From: an uncultured Amphritea sp.
Lineage (GTDB): Bacteria > Pseudomonadota > Gammaproteobacteria > Pseudomonadales > Balneatricaceae
NCBI RefSeq assembly: GCF_937127095.1
Contig: NZ_CAKZLP010000019.1
Location: forward strand, 62,001 to 126,000
DNA length: 64,000 nucleotides
Reading direction: 5' to 3'
This document shows, in pieces, positions 52,253 to 63,562 of this stretch (position 1 is the first letter of the stretch; every line of letters starts with the position of its first letter). The position numbers were made by a program, and so were the translations under genes. Under the pieces are notes generated by a model that had not been told where the DNA came from, ran no database searches, and saw only the letters and a program-made list of their open reading frames with translations.

Positions 52253-53416
52253 TCAGAGTTTGGGTGGCTGATACCCCTGCCACAGACGGATACTTCGGAA
52301 CCAGCTGTGCTGTTTAAATAATCGCTCCAACTCTGCTTCCAGCGCTTTCATATCAATCTGCTGGTTGGCTGGGGTGTCCAGCAACATCAGTTCAATTTCT
52401 ACAGAGTCTCTGCGGTAATACAGAGCCAGACGGCTGATCCCCAGTTCTGGATGGCCGGTTTGATCAAGCAGTTCCCACAGAACTCCGCTGATTTCGGTAC
52501 GTACCGGCAGGTTGGTTGAGTTGTCGAATCCCTCTTCATCATCGTACGTATCGATATGGAAGATGATATGTCCAATATCCTCAAACTTTCGCATCAACTG
52601 CGCCACGGCTTTATCGCCAATATAGTGACCTTCTGAGGCGCTCAGGTGGGGCGCTACCTGCAGGTGCATCTCCAGCAAGCTTTGGCTGCCCATACTGCGG
52701 CTTTTGAAACTATGGACGCTGAGTATCCCTTCAACCTGCATGATGACATCGGTATACGCTTGAGTCTGCTCTTCCGGCAGGGCCGTATCAACCAGTTCGA
52801 GAATACTTTTCCAGGTCAGATCCCAGCCCACTTTGGCAATTATCAGCGCCACTGCTACCGCCGCAACGGCATCCAGCCAGGCGATTCCCGCCATGGCACC
52901 CGCAACACCGAAAAATACCACAATAGAGGAGAACGCATCGGTACGGCTGTGCCAGGCGTTGGCGATAATCAGATCGGATTTAATGCGCTTGCCAACGGTC
53001 AGGGTGTAACGGAAGATAGCTTCTTTAGCGAATACAGAGATTGCTGCAATCACCAGTGCTGGCCATTCTGGCAGTAGTACTACTTCAGCGCGAAAGAGTG
53101 TCAACAGGCTGTCATAGGCCATTGCGCCAGCAACTGCGATGAGTATACAACCCAGAATGACGGTGCCGATTGTTTCGAAGCGGGCATGTCCCCAGGGGTG
53201 CTCTTCATCAGGCTCCTGATGCGAGTATTTGATAATCCAGACGACCAGTACGTCAGTTAGCAGATCAGACAGTGAGTGGATGCCGTCGGCGATCAATGCG
53301 CTGGAGTGTGACAACATACCAAAAACGATTTTCAGCACGCCCAAAATAGTATCGATAACTGAACCGATAATGGTAATGCGTTGTGCTTGTGACTGATTGC
53401 TACGTGTTTCTGACAT
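52253..53416 (-). CDS. Cation diffusion facilitator (CDF) transporter
   Basis: A 387-residue inner-membrane metal:proton antiporter with six hydrophobic segments (about 15-215) and a cytosolic ferredoxin-like domain. Metal-site patterns are HSLSDLLTD and HSRTDAFSS. The C-terminal tail is about 85 residues longer than in E. coli FieF (300), resembling the extended MMT1/MamB-like group. Substrate may be iron(II), zinc or manganese. It diverges from the BASS gene across a 430-bp region that holds an Anr box. Confidence 0.87.
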   Translation of the reverse strand: MSETRSNQSQAQRITIIGSVIDTILGVLKIVFGMLSHSSALIADGIHSLSDLLTDVLVVWIIKYSHQEPDEEHPWGHARFETIGTVILGCILIAVAGAMAYDSLLTLFRAEVVLLPEWPALVIAAISVFAKEAIFRYTLTVGKRIKSDLIIANAWHSRTDAFSSIVVFFGVAGAMAGIAWLDAVAAVAVALIIAKVGWDLTWKSILELVDTALPEEQTQAYTDVIMQVEGILSVHSFKSRSMGSQSLLEMHLQVAPHLSASEGHYIGDKAVAQLMRKFEDIGHIIFHIDTYDDEEGFDNSTNLPVRTEISGVLWELLDQTGHPELGISRLALYYRRDSVEIELMLLDTPANQQIDMKALEAELERLFKQHSWFRSIRLWQGYQPPKL

Positions 53417-53592
53417 GAGTTAAAACGAGTCCGGTTCTTTAAGAGGCCAACATGTTAAGTGGAACAGAATCAATTGGCCAGATGAAAGCTGATTTTTATT
53501 AATTTTTTTACAAAAAACAGGTTGACTTTTATCTGTCACAGTAACGACGCTGAATTGACACTTATCTTGGATAAGTATCCTGAACTATTCGT

Positions 53593-53634
53593 TTGATCCA
53601 GATCAATTGGTTGTAACTGTCTGAAAAATATAGG
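53593..53634 (+). promoter_or_regulatory. Anr/Fnr-dependent promoter candidate
   Basis: TTGAT-CCAG-ATCAA (53593-53606) is a perfect Fnr/Anr box. TATAGG at 53629-53634 lies 22 bp after it, the spacing of class II Fnr promoters, giving a start near 53641. The next gene on this strand begins about 208 bases further. No matching -10 is seen on the other strand. Confidence 0.7.
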
Positions 53635-53712
53635 AAAAAACATCTGGTTAAAAAATGAACATATTGGGCGGATCGGTGAAGTACCGGGTCATCCGGAGAG
53701 GTAATTTGAGGG

Positions 53713-53745
53713 TACCCACAACGTTATCCACAGCTTATGTGGGTA
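53713..53745 (+). promoter_or_regulatory. Hairpin with a perfect DnaA box in the loop
   Basis: TACCCACA (53713-53720) pairs with TGTGGGTA (53738-53745); the 17-base loop contains TTATCCACA (53724-53732), the strict DnaA-box consensus. It lies in the leader predicted downstream of the Anr promoter. Confidence 0.5.
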
Positions 53746-53848
53746 GATTGGGATAGCCCTTTGATTCTGTGTTATCTGGCGGTTGTCTTAGTGGTGTCAG
53801 CACCCTACTATAACCGCTCTTGAAATGAGTCTGATGGAGTCATCCTGA

Positions 53849-54739
53849 ATGGAAGGTGGCAATGCACTTTCGCTGTTATTACCAATTGCTCTGTTTATTA
53901 TTATGCTGGGCATGGGGCTGACACTTAAACCCGCTGATTTTTTATCGCTTCGATACCGGCCGGTCGCTATTATTGCGGGTGTTGCGCTGCAGCTCCTGTT
54001 GCTACCGTTGCTGGCCTGGCTGGTAGTGACAGCGCTGGCGTTGCCAGTGACCCTGGCCGCGGGGTTGCTGATTGTCTCTTTCGCGCCGGGCGGTGCCACT
54101 TCGAATATGATCAGTTATCTGTGTCGCGCAGATACCGCGTTGTCAATCTCACTGACTGCGATTACCAGCCTGATTATCCCTTTTACGCTTCCCTGGCTTG
54201 CCTGGTTCACTCTGGAACACCTGTTAGGTAATGGTGTGATGGTGGAGTTACCGCTGCTAAGTACGATTATGAAACTGATTATGGTGACCCTGCTACCGGT
54301 CGCAATCGGGGTGCTTATAAATTACCGCTGGCCGCAAATTTGTGCTCAGTTGCAACGGCCAATGAAGATTCTCTCACTGGTGTTTATGTGTATGGTGGTG
54401 GTGATGATCAGCTGGGCGAACCGGTCCGTTTTGCCTGAATTGATGCCGTTGCTAAGCCCGGCCATTATTCTGCTTGCCAGTAGTGCGATGCTATTGGCGA
54501 TGCTTATCGCTCGTTACTTACTGCGCCTGAACACTGAAACGGCGCTGACGCTGGGTATCGAAACAGGGATTCAGAATGCGGGTACGGCATTGATGGTCAC
54601 TAGCGCCATACTGCAACAGCCGGAGATGTCCCTCGCGGTGTTGCTGTACGGCATTCTGATGCAGATACCTGCGGTGCTGCTGGTGATATGGCGCAATAGT
54701 CCGGCTAGTCTGCGGGCGGCTTCAGTCGATGCCAAGTAG
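53849..54739 (+). CDS. Bile acid:sodium symporter (BASS) family transporter
   Basis: A 296-residue inner-membrane protein of about nine or ten hydrophobic segments with GMGLTLKPADFLSL and FAPGGATSNMISYLCRADTALS, marks of the BASS family. Bacterial members use sodium to take up organic anions such as pantoate, keto acids or taurocholate-like molecules. GGAG stands 10 bases before the ATG. An Anr-type promoter may direct its expression at low oxygen. Its end overlaps queE by 18 bp. Confidence 0.87.
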   Translation: MEGGNALSLLLPIALFIIMLGMGLTLKPADFLSLRYRPVAIIAGVALQLLLLPLLAWLVVTALALPVTLAAGLLIVSFAPGGATSNMISYLCRADTALSISLTAITSLIIPFTLPWLAWFTLEHLLGNGVMVELPLLSTIMKLIMVTLLPVAIGVLINYRWPQICAQLQRPMKILSLVFMCMVVVMISWANRSVLPELMPLLSPAIILLASSAMLLAMLIARYLLRLNTETALTLGIETGIQNAGTALMVTSAILQQPEMSLAVLLYGILMQIPAVLLVIWRNSPASLRAASVDAK

Positions 54740-55372
54740 CTTGTGGGTTTGCAGGCTTAGTTTCCATTGCGGATTGGCTAAGCAGTAGGCGATGCTATCC
54801 TGGGTGTTCATGCGTTGCATCGGTCCATCCATCGCCTGCAGGTAGAAATGGGTAAACTGCAGCTGCGCGAATTGTTCGGGCTGGGCCAGGGGTTGCGGAT
54901 AAACCAGTTTTAGCTCATCACCCCGGAGCTGCGCCAGCGGCGCATCCGCTTTAGGGCTGACACAGATCCAGTCGACCTCATCGGGTACTGGCAGGGTGCC
55001 GTTGGTTTCTACCGCTATCTCGAAGCCCTCATGATGCAGCGCTGCGATCAGTTCTGCATCAAGCTGCAACAGTGGCTCCCCTCCGGTACAGACGACGTAA
55101 GGCTTTCCCTGAGTTTTTCCGGCGTTATTGGGCCAGAAGCTTTTTACCTTCTCTGCCAAAGCATCCGCTGAGCGGAATTTGCCGCCATTCTGACCATCGG
55201 TGCCGATAAAATCGGTATCGCAGAAATCACACACTGCTTTACTGCGATCCTGCTCGCGACCGGACCAGAGGTTGCAGCCGGTAAAACGACAGAATACGGC
55301 AGGTCGGCCGGCTTGTGCACCTTCTCCCTGAAGGGTGTAGAAAATCTCTTTAACGCTGTAACTTTTACTCAC
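54722..55372 (-). CDS. queE: 7-carboxy-7-deazaguanine synthase
   Basis: Radical SAM enzyme of queuosine and 7-deazaguanine synthesis. The cluster cysteines are Cys33, Cys48 and Cys51 (a CX14CX2C spacing), in GCNLWSGRE and VCDFCDTDF, the proteobacterial form with an insert. The GTG at 55372 with AGGA upstream gives 216 residues close to the usual beginning; a TTG at 55429 would add 19 unsupported residues. queC and queD are not in view. Confidence 0.92.
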   Translation of the reverse strand: MSKSYSVKEIFYTLQGEGAQAGRPAVFCRFTGCNLWSGREQDRSKAVCDFCDTDFIGTDGQNGGKFRSADALAEKVKSFWPNNAGKTQGKPYVVCTGGEPLLQLDAELIAALHHEGFEIAVETNGTLPVPDEVDWICVSPKADAPLAQLRGDELKLVYPQPLAQPEQFAQLQFTHFYLQAMDGPMQRMNTQDSIAYCLANPQWKLSLQTHKLLGID

Positions 55373-55528
55373 GGAAGGATCCTGATCGGCTGTATGGGCG
55401 TAGTCTACACAGTGGCCAGCAATGTTCAAATAGTATGCTTAGCCAGACTGTCGAAATAGTCGGCTTGATTCGATGAGTGCTGGATAAAAAAAACGGTGAT
55501 TTATAACAGCGCTGGCCTGAAATACAAA

Positions 55529-55552
55529 AAAACCGGACAGCTGTCCGGTTTT
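55529..55552 (-). terminator. Terminator of rdgC
   Basis: A 24-bp perfect palindrome, AAAACCGGACAG followed by CTGTCCGGTTTT. On the minus strand the second arm runs into seven or more T residues. It lies 24 bp past the rdgC stop. Confidence 0.9.
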
Positions 55553-55575
55553 AATCCATTACCTGAGTGTCACTA

Positions 55576-56490
55576 TCAGGGGCGCTGAGCCTCGCCGCCG
55601 AAGGCTTCGGTGAGAGCTGGAATCAGACGGGTCAGCTCCAGAGACATCTGTACAAATTCGGCGTCAAACTGGGCAAATGCTTCATCCGGGCTGTCCTGGT
55701 CGAGTTTCTCTTTCAGCTGATCTGACAGCCTGATACGTTTAATGCACAGATCGTCCTGGAGAATAAAGTTGAGGCTTTCCTGCCACTCAAGCGATAGCTT
55801 AACCACGCGTTTGCCTGCTTCCAGATGGTGGCGGATCTCATCGCTATCGAGATCCTGCCCTTTGCAGCGGATGACGCCGGTTTCCACCGCGCTATCACGC
55901 AGCTCGCACTCGTCCATCGGCTCAAGACCTGCGAAGCGGCCCTCAGGATGCTCCAGCCAGCCAGACATGACAGCAGAGGGAGATTGATTAACATCAGGCA
56001 GAACGACCGGCAGAGAGCCTAGCAGGCTGCGCAGGTGGCTAAGTAGTTCTTCAGCGCGTTTGTGGCTGCTGGCATCTACAATCAGCAGATTCTGTTGCGG
56101 TGCGATCAACGCCCAGGTGGTTTGAAACTTGCTGAATGCCCGCGGCAACAGGTCCAGAACGATCTCATCTTTGAGCTGATCCTTCTCTTTTTTATAGACT
56201 TTGCGTGCCTGTTCCTCTTCGATCACTTTGACCCGGTTATCCAGCTGCTGGCGGATGACCTGAGAGGGGATGATCTTGTCCTCTTTCTGTGCTGCGATCA
56301 GCAGATAGCCGTTACCCGCATGCACCAGCATGTCAGACAGGCCGCTGCTGGGGCTCACCCAGCCAAAGCGGCTGAGTTCCTGGCTGCCACACGGGGTAAA
56401 GGCTTTCTCACTGAGTTTCTCTTCAAGGGCTTCCGGTGTATAGCTAAACGGCTGTGTGAAACGATAAAAGATGGCATTTTTGAACCACAT
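55576..56490 (-). CDS. rdgC: Recombination-associated protein RdgC
   Basis: A 304-residue protein that forms a ring-shaped dimer on DNA and restrains RecA. It starts MWFKNAIFYRFTQPF, as usual for the family, and has the segments FTPCGSQELSRFGWVSP and QVIRQQLDNRVK. Length is typical. The gene stands alone with its own terminator. Confidence 0.93.
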   Translation of the reverse strand: MWFKNAIFYRFTQPFSYTPEALEEKLSEKAFTPCGSQELSRFGWVSPSSGLSDMLVHAGNGYLLIAAQKEDKIIPSQVIRQQLDNRVKVIEEEQARKVYKKEKDQLKDEIVLDLLPRAFSKFQTTWALIAPQQNLLIVDASSHKRAEELLSHLRSLLGSLPVVLPDVNQSPSAVMSGWLEHPEGRFAGLEPMDECELRDSAVETGVIRCKGQDLDSDEIRHHLEAGKRVVKLSLEWQESLNFILQDDLCIKRIRLSDQLKEKLDQDSPDEAFAQFDAEFVQMSLELTRLIPALTEAFGGEAQRP

Positions 56491-56650
56491 AAGATGAGCC
56501 CTTAATAACAGATAAAAAAAGAGTGGCTATTGTAAAGAGATAAGCGAGCTGCGAACAGGAATGATCTGCTGATATTCAGGTTTGGCGTCTGGGTGTTAAA
56601 AATAGGAAAGGGTGAGGGAGCGATTTAAAGAGTGTTCCCTCGTCAGCGGA
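56491..56650. other. rdgC/apt gap
   Basis: About 160 bp that should carry the rdgC promoter and the end of the apt transcript (both minus strand). No strong hairpin was found. Confidence 0.3.
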
Positions 56651-57193
56651 TCAGAGGCCTTCGTACGCAAGCAGGGTGTATACCGGAATACCACTTTGCT
56701 GGATCAGCTCAGAGCCTTTCAGATCCGGCAGATCGATCAGTGCAGCGGCTTCATAGACCTCAGCACCGAGTTCTTTAATAATGGTACTGGCCGCCAGAAT
56801 AGTGCCGCCGGTTGCAATCAGGTCATCAAAAATCAGCACTTTATCACCTGCTGCGACCGCATCAACCTGCATCTCAACCGCGGCAGTACCATACTCAAGG
56901 GCATATTCACGGTGGATGGTTTTACCGGGGAGTTTGCCTTTTTTGCGCACCAGCACCAGAGGAAGGTTTAACTGGTAAGCGATAATAGAGCCAAACAGAA
57001 ATCCACGGGCATCGATACTGGCGATGTGGGTAACCTCAGTGTCGATATAGCGTTGAATGAAGGCGTCAGCGATCATCCGTAGTGCTTTAGGGTCTTTAAA
57101 CAGCGGGGTGATATCTCTGAACATTACTCCGGGTTCTGGCCAGTCCGGAATGGTGCGCATGACGGACTTGATATAACATTCATCGAAACTCAT
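56651..57193 (-). CDS. apt: Adenine phosphoribosyltransferase
   Basis: Salvages adenine to AMP using PRPP. The 180 residues carry the PRPP-binding motif VLIFDDLIATGGT at about 118-130 and the N-terminal IPDWPEPGVMFRDITPL. A terminator separates it from anr upstream, so it is its own unit. Confidence 0.94.
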   Translation of the reverse strand: MSFDECYIKSVMRTIPDWPEPGVMFRDITPLFKDPKALRMIADAFIQRYIDTEVTHIASIDARGFLFGSIIAYQLNLPLVLVRKKGKLPGKTIHREYALEYGTAAVEMQVDAVAAGDKVLIFDDLIATGGTILAASTIIKELGAEVYEAAALIDLPDLKGSELIQQSGIPVYTLLAYEGL

Positions 57194-57227
57194 CAGTATT
57201 ACCTTAAAACTGTGGGGCTATAAAAAT

Positions 57228-57253
57228 AATACCCGCAATCGGCGGGTATTTTT
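57228..57253 (-). terminator. Terminator of anr
   Basis: AATACCCGC pairs with GCGGGTATT around a 5-base loop. On the minus strand it is followed by a T-rich stretch, 16 bp past the anr stop. Confidence 0.85.
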
Positions 57254-57268
57254 CAATTCTGACAGGGA

Positions 57269-58048
57269 TCAGGTGTGCGGGCAGGTTTGCTCTTCGCATG
57301 GATGCAGATCCTGAGACTCACCGGAAAGGCTATAGATCTCTTCAAGATTGCTCAGCTCGATCTCCTTACCATCCACCCGCACCAGCTCCATTTTCTGGAA
57401 GCGGGTGAAGATACGACTAACGGTTTCAACGGCCAGGCCGAGATAGTTACCGATCTCGTTTCTGGACATCGACAGGCGGAAGTGGGTTGCTGAGTATCCA
57501 CGTGCTTTAAAGCGGGTGGAGAGTTTTACCAGGAAGGTAGCGACGCGCTGTTCAGCATTTTTCTTGCTTAACAGCAGCATCATCTGCTGATCATCGCGGA
57601 TCTCTTTACTCATTGTACGCAGAATCTGACGACGCAGCTCCGGCATCTGACCGGACAGTTCATCCAACCGTTCAAACGGTATTTCACACACGGTGGTAGT
57701 TTCCAGAATCTTCGCTGAAACCGGATACTGTTCACTGTCAAAGCCACTCATACCGACCATTTCGCCAGGGAAGTAGAAGCCGGTGATCTGTTCCTCTCCC
57801 TCATTAGTGAGGGTGTATGTTTTTATCGTGCCGGCACGAAGCGCGTAGACTGAAGAGAACGGTTCACCCTGATGAAACAGGTGTTCGCCTTTTTTCAGCG
57901 GCCGGCTTTTATCGATAATATCGTCCAGCCGGTCCATCTCTGTCATATTCAGGGACACGGGTAAACATAATGAACTCAGGCTGCATGTGCTGCAATGAAC
58001 CTGCCTTAAGCTATGTAGTTTCCCTTCAGATGCCTTATGGTTGCCCAT
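57269..58048 (-). CDS. anr: Anr/Fnr oxygen-sensing regulator
   Basis: Iron-sulfur activator of microaerobic and anaerobic genes. The ATG at 58048 with AGGA upstream gives 259 residues; the open frame begins 90 bp earlier without support. Cluster ligands are Cys19, Cys22, Cys28 and Cys121, close to the Fnr positions. The recognition helix has the ExxSR pattern in [10 protein letters not shown], which reads TTGAT half-sites. The C-terminal tail holds two more cysteines ([10 protein letters not shown]). Likely targets in view are hemN and the BASS gene or its leader. Confidence 0.94.
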   Translation of the reverse strand: MGNHKASEGKLHSLRQVHCSTCSLSSLCLPVSLNMTEMDRLDDIIDKSRPLKKGEHLFHQGEPFSSVYALRAGTIKTYTLTNEGEEQITGFYFPGEMVGMSGFDSEQYPVSAKILETTTVCEIPFERLDELSGQMPELRRQILRTMSKEIRDDQQMMLLLSKKNAEQRVATFLVKLSTRFKARGYSATHFRLSMSRNEIGNYLGLAVETVSRIFTRFQKMELVRVDGKEIELSNLEEIYSLSGESQDLHPCEEQTCPHT

Positions 58049-58125
58049 AACTATGTCCTGTTTTGTTGTATTGTTAGACTTTGCTAGCCAGTGATTATCT
58101 ACTAAATCGCAAGCCGGGTGAAGTA

Positions 58126-58151
58126 TTTCCCGAATCAAATGATTCGGGAAA
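58126..58151 (-). promoter_or_regulatory. Hairpin across the hemN stop codon
   Basis: An 11-bp perfect stem (TTTCCCGAATC with GATTCGGGAAA) with an AAAT loop contains the hemN stop codon (58135-58137). No T tract follows on the minus strand. It may end or stabilise the hemN message ahead of anr. Confidence 0.6.
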
Positions 58152-59538
58152 ATCCTTTTGTTGGTTGTTCTTTAGGAATATAAGCATCAAATGCCATGCA
58201 AATACGACGGATCAGCAGACGTCCGGCGGGGGTTACTTCGATGCTGTTATCGTTGAGTTTTACCAGTCCGTCACCGGTGAATCGCTCCAGTTCCTGTAAC
58301 TCTTCAGCAAAGTATTCGGGGAAACTGATATCAAACTGTTGTTCAATATCGGCCATATGCAGTTGGAAATGACAGATCAACTGGGTGATAACCGCCCGTC
58401 GGATGCGATCATCCAGTGTCAGGGTAACGCCGCGTTTGATGGCGAAATTATGATCCTCAACGGCACCGGTGTAAGCGCCCATATCGTGCTCATTCTGATA
58501 ATAAACATCACCGATCTGGCTGATCGATGAAACGCCCATCGCCACCAGATCGCAATCACTGTGAGTGGTGTATCCCTGAAAATTACGGTGCAACTTGCCA
58601 CTCTGCTGTGCCAGTGCCAGTTCATCGTCGGGCTTGGCAAAATGATCCATACCGATATACACATAACCGGCGCCAATCAGCTTGCTGATGGTAGTTTCCA
58701 GAATCGCCAGTTTGGTTTCCGGGCTGGGCAGGTCTTCCGCTTTGATATGGCTCTGGGAGCGGAATCGGTCTGGCATATGCGCATAGTTGAACACGGAGAG
58801 TCGGTCGGGACTCAGCTCGATAATGGTGTCCAGCGTTTTCACAAAACTGTCCAGTGTCTGATGGGGCAAGCCGTAGATCAGATCGATATTGATCGAACGG
58901 AAACCCAGGCGCCGAGCTTCGTGGAGCACATCAGCGATCTCTTCAACCGGTTGAACCCGATTGACCGCCTGCTGCACTTTCAGTTCAATATCCTGCACGC
59001 CGAAGCTTACCCGGTTGAAGCCGATATCACGTAATACTTTAAGCATTTCGTGGTCCACTTCCCGTGGGTCGATTTCGATGGAGTAGTCGCCGGAATCGTC
59101 ATCCAGGAGTTTGAAGTTTTGTCGCAGCTTCTGCATCAGCTCAATCATCTGCTCATTGCTGATGAAAGTTGGTGTACCGCCCCCAAGGTGCAGCTGTTCT
59201 ACGATACGGTCATCGGCATACCATGCAGACAGTTGCTCCATCTCTTTATACAGGGTATCGAGATAGGGCTGGGCTTTTTTGCGGTTGCGGGTAATCACCT
59301 TGTTACAGGCGCAGTAATAGCACACATGCGCACAGAAAGGGATGTGGACATAGAGAGACAGTGGAGCATTATGATCTGCTGTTTGCTGACCCGTGCTGAC
59401 GAGATCGGTAGCGGAAAGATCAGGGTTAAACTGAATCGCAGTAGGGTAAGACGTGTACCGGGGGCCGGAAAGATCATAGCGGCGGATCAGGTCAAGATCC
59501 CATTTAATCAGGTTATTCTGGGTCACAACATTTCTCAC
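58135..59538 (-). CDS. hemN: Oxygen-independent coproporphyrinogen III oxidase
   Basis: Radical SAM enzyme making protoporphyrinogen IX without oxygen. The 467 residues carry the CxxxCxxC motif at Cys69, Cys73 and Cys76 in [13 protein letters not shown], then [10 protein letters not shown] and RVSFGVQD. Its promoter has a perfect Anr box with a TATAAT -10, so it should be induced at low oxygen. It lies between the cco assembly genes and anr, the usual arrangement in Pseudomonas-like species. Confidence 0.95.
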   Translation of the reverse strand: MRNVVTQNNLIKWDLDLIRRYDLSGPRYTSYPTAIQFNPDLSATDLVSTGQQTADHNAPLSLYVHIPFCAHVCYYCACNKVITRNRKKAQPYLDTLYKEMEQLSAWYADDRIVEQLHLGGGTPTFISNEQMIELMQKLRQNFKLLDDDSGDYSIEIDPREVDHEMLKVLRDIGFNRVSFGVQDIELKVQQAVNRVQPVEEIADVLHEARRLGFRSINIDLIYGLPHQTLDSFVKTLDTIIELSPDRLSVFNYAHMPDRFRSQSHIKAEDLPSPETKLAILETTISKLIGAGYVYIGMDHFAKPDDELALAQQSGKLHRNFQGYTTHSDCDLVAMGVSSISQIGDVYYQNEHDMGAYTGAVEDHNFAIKRGVTLTLDDRIRRAVITQLICHFQLHMADIEQQFDISFPEYFAEELQELERFTGDGLVKLNDNSIEVTPAGRLLIRRICMAFDAYIPKEQPTKGFSRII

Positions 59539-59556
59539 TTATACTGCAAAGGGACG

Positions 59557-59597
59557 ATTATAGTGATTTTAACCGACCCCGTATTGATGTTTATCAA
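59557..59597 (-). promoter_or_regulatory. Anr-dependent class II promoter of hemN
   Basis: TTGAT-GTTT-ATCAA (59584-59597) is a perfect Anr/Fnr box. On the minus strand a perfect TATAAT (59562-59557) follows after 21 bp. The predicted start near 59549 leaves about 10 bases before hemN. The box overlaps the last codon and stop of the upstream TauE/DsbD-like gene. Confidence 0.87.
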
Positions 59598-60268
59598 GCC
59601 AGACTTAAACCCAGTCCCCGCCAGGGAATGGTGTACAGGCCGAAGAGTATGATCAGAAGCCCGGCAACGGTTTGGGCGCTTCTATTTTTTAACAGTGCCT
59701 GTACCTGGCTCGCGAGTAGCCCTGTGGCTAGCATTGCCGGTACCGTCCCCAGGCCAAAACAGGCCATCAGCAGGGCTGATGTTTTCCAGTCGCTGGCGGT
59801 GGCGCTCCAGATCAGTGTGCTGTAGACCAGGCCGCAGGGCAACCAGCCCCACAGCGCGCCAAGCGCCAGCGCTTGCATCGGGTTATGCACCGGCAGTAGT
59901 TTCCTGCTGAGCGGCTGAATGTGCCGCCAAAGCCGGTTTCCCTGCTTTTCTAAATAGGCCAGTGCCTTCCAGATCTGTGCGACGTAGAGTCCCATAAAAA
60001 TGAGGATGACACCTGCCAGGCTGCGTAAAAACAGAGATACTTCCGGTGAACGAATCAGCCAGCCGATGCTGCCTAGCAGTGCGCCTGCCAGGGTGTAGCT
60101 GGCGATACGGCCAACATTAAACCCGAGTAGCAGCAGCACGGGCCGTTGGTTTTTACGGTCGATCCCCATGGCCACAGCACTGGATATACCACCACACATG
60201 CCCAGGCAATGTGCGCTGCCCAGCAGGCCTAAAAGCAAGGCGGTAAAGGCTGATAGTGGTTCTGTCAT
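59594..60268 (-). CDS. TauE/SafE or DsbD-like membrane protein of cco cluster
   Basis: A 224-residue inner-membrane protein of about six hydrophobic segments with GSAHCLGMCGGISSA near the N-terminus and a repeated GALWGWLPCGLVYSTL later, typical of the DsbD_2/sulfite-exporter-like proteins that follow ccoS in many gammaproteobacteria. A role in copper delivery or thiol transfer for cbb3 oxidase assembly is suspected. It overlaps ccoS by 4 bp. Confidence 0.85.
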   Translation of the reverse strand: MTEPLSAFTALLLGLLGSAHCLGMCGGISSAVAMGIDRKNQRPVLLLLGFNVGRIASYTLAGALLGSIGWLIRSPEVSLFLRSLAGVILIFMGLYVAQIWKALAYLEKQGNRLWRHIQPLSRKLLPVHNPMQALALGALWGWLPCGLVYSTLIWSATASDWKTSALLMACFGLGTVPAMLATGLLASQVQALLKNRSAQTVAGLLIILFGLYTIPWRGLGLSLA

Positions 60269-60468
60269 CGTTTTTCGGTTGGCGGTTCAGTGGGTTTGCG
60301 CTGTTTAGCCTCGTCGGGAATCAGATGCTCATCATCATCATATAAAATACTGTGTGCTGGTGATTCCAGATCATCCAGCTGGCCGTTGTTAACTGACCAG
60401 AAAAAGCCCCAGATGCCTATCCCGGCAAGTATGATAGCAATAGGAATAAGCAGATAAATAATTGACAT
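60265..60468 (-). CDS. ccoS: cbb3 oxidase maturation protein CcoS
   Basis: A 67-residue protein with one N-terminal membrane helix (IIYLLIPIAIILAGIGIW), then FFWSVNNGQLDDLESPAHSIL, the hallmark of CcoS, and a polar tail. Needed for cofactor insertion into cbb3 oxidase. Lies 27 bp after ccoI. Confidence 0.95.
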   Translation of the reverse strand: MSIIYLLIPIAIILAGIGIWGFFWSVNNGQLDDLESPAHSILYDDDEHLIPDEAKQRKPTEPPTEKR

Positions 60469-60495
60469 AGCAATACTTCACTCAGGTTGTTGTAG

Positions 60496-62964
<2,469 letters not shown>

Positions 62965-62970
62965 GACGGG

Positions 62971-63477
62971 TTACTGGTTACCAAATGTAAAGCTTTGCTG
63001 ATCGTAAGGAGGTTCAACTTCTTCGATTAACTGCCATTTTTTATCATCCGGGCTGATGATCAGTTTTCGATTGCCATTGAGAGACGTTTGCAACTCACCT
63101 ACATAGTGTCCGGGCCTCAGCTGACGCAGCGTTGTGGTTACATCCAGACTGGCTTTAGTTGGGTGTCCGATGGTGAGATTCAGTTGTTCCGGAAGCGGTT
63201 CGTCTTTGCTGCTCAGGAGTGCAAAGTTGATATCGCTAGTGACCGTGTCAAAGCGCAACGTGCCGCTCATACCCAGTTGAACTGCAACCTCTTGTAGCTG
63301 GTTGTCTTCGTGAAATGCCCTGGCGCGCTTGGTATATTCCTCAAGTACTACACCATCATTAGTGACTATTGATGCTGTGATGTAAACAGTAGAGTAGAGG
63401 ACGGTGGCGATGAGTGGGGCGATAATAAACCATAGCCAGGGCTGCTTATACCAGGGGGCGATTTGTTGGTCAGTCAT
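62971..63477 (-). CDS. ccoH: cbb3 oxidase assembly protein CcoH (FixH)
   Basis: A 168-residue protein with one N-terminal membrane helix (WLWFIIAPLIATVLYSTVYI) and a periplasmic FixH domain. WYKQPW before the helix is usual for the family. CcoH helps assemble and stabilise the oxidase together with CcoI. It lies between ccoG and ccoI in the expected order. Confidence 0.93.
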   Translation of the reverse strand: MTDQQIAPWYKQPWLWFIIAPLIATVLYSTVYITASIVTNDGVVLEEYTKRARAFHEDNQLQEVAVQLGMSGTLRFDTVTSDINFALLSSKDEPLPEQLNLTIGHPTKASLDVTTTLRQLRPGHYVGELQTSLNGNRKLIISPDDKKWQLIEEVEPPYDQQSFTFGNQ

Positions 63478-63562
63478 ATGTTTCCTTAAAAAAGAAATAG
63501 CTGCACGGAGGTAAATCCGGCAGCTATTCTAACTCAGTCGACTGGGGGAGGGTAGGCTTTGC

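Larger units (their letters stand above)
53417..53848. promoter_or_regulatory. Long CDF/BASS intergenic region
   Basis: A 432-bp region. Besides the Anr promoter and the DnaA-box hairpin listed separately, it holds ACTTATC-TTG-GATAAGT, a perfect 7-bp inverted repeat at 53560-53576, upstream of the CDF gene. A 33-codon frame from 53655 has no convincing ribosome site. The length and structure leave room for a small RNA, but no terminator with a T tract is visible. Confidence 0.45.

Noticed and set aside
53724..53732. Replication origin suggested by a DnaA box
   Set aside because: A single strict box with no cluster, no AT-rich unwinding array and no dnaA, gidA or parAB neighbours.
53655..53756. 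33-codon frame downstream of the Anr box
   Set aside because: No convincing ribosome site, and hairpin structures run through it; a non-coding leader is more likely.
59050..59652. 200-codon frame antisense to hemN
   Set aside because: It overlaps the well-supported hemN N-terminus and the Anr promoter, and has no motif.
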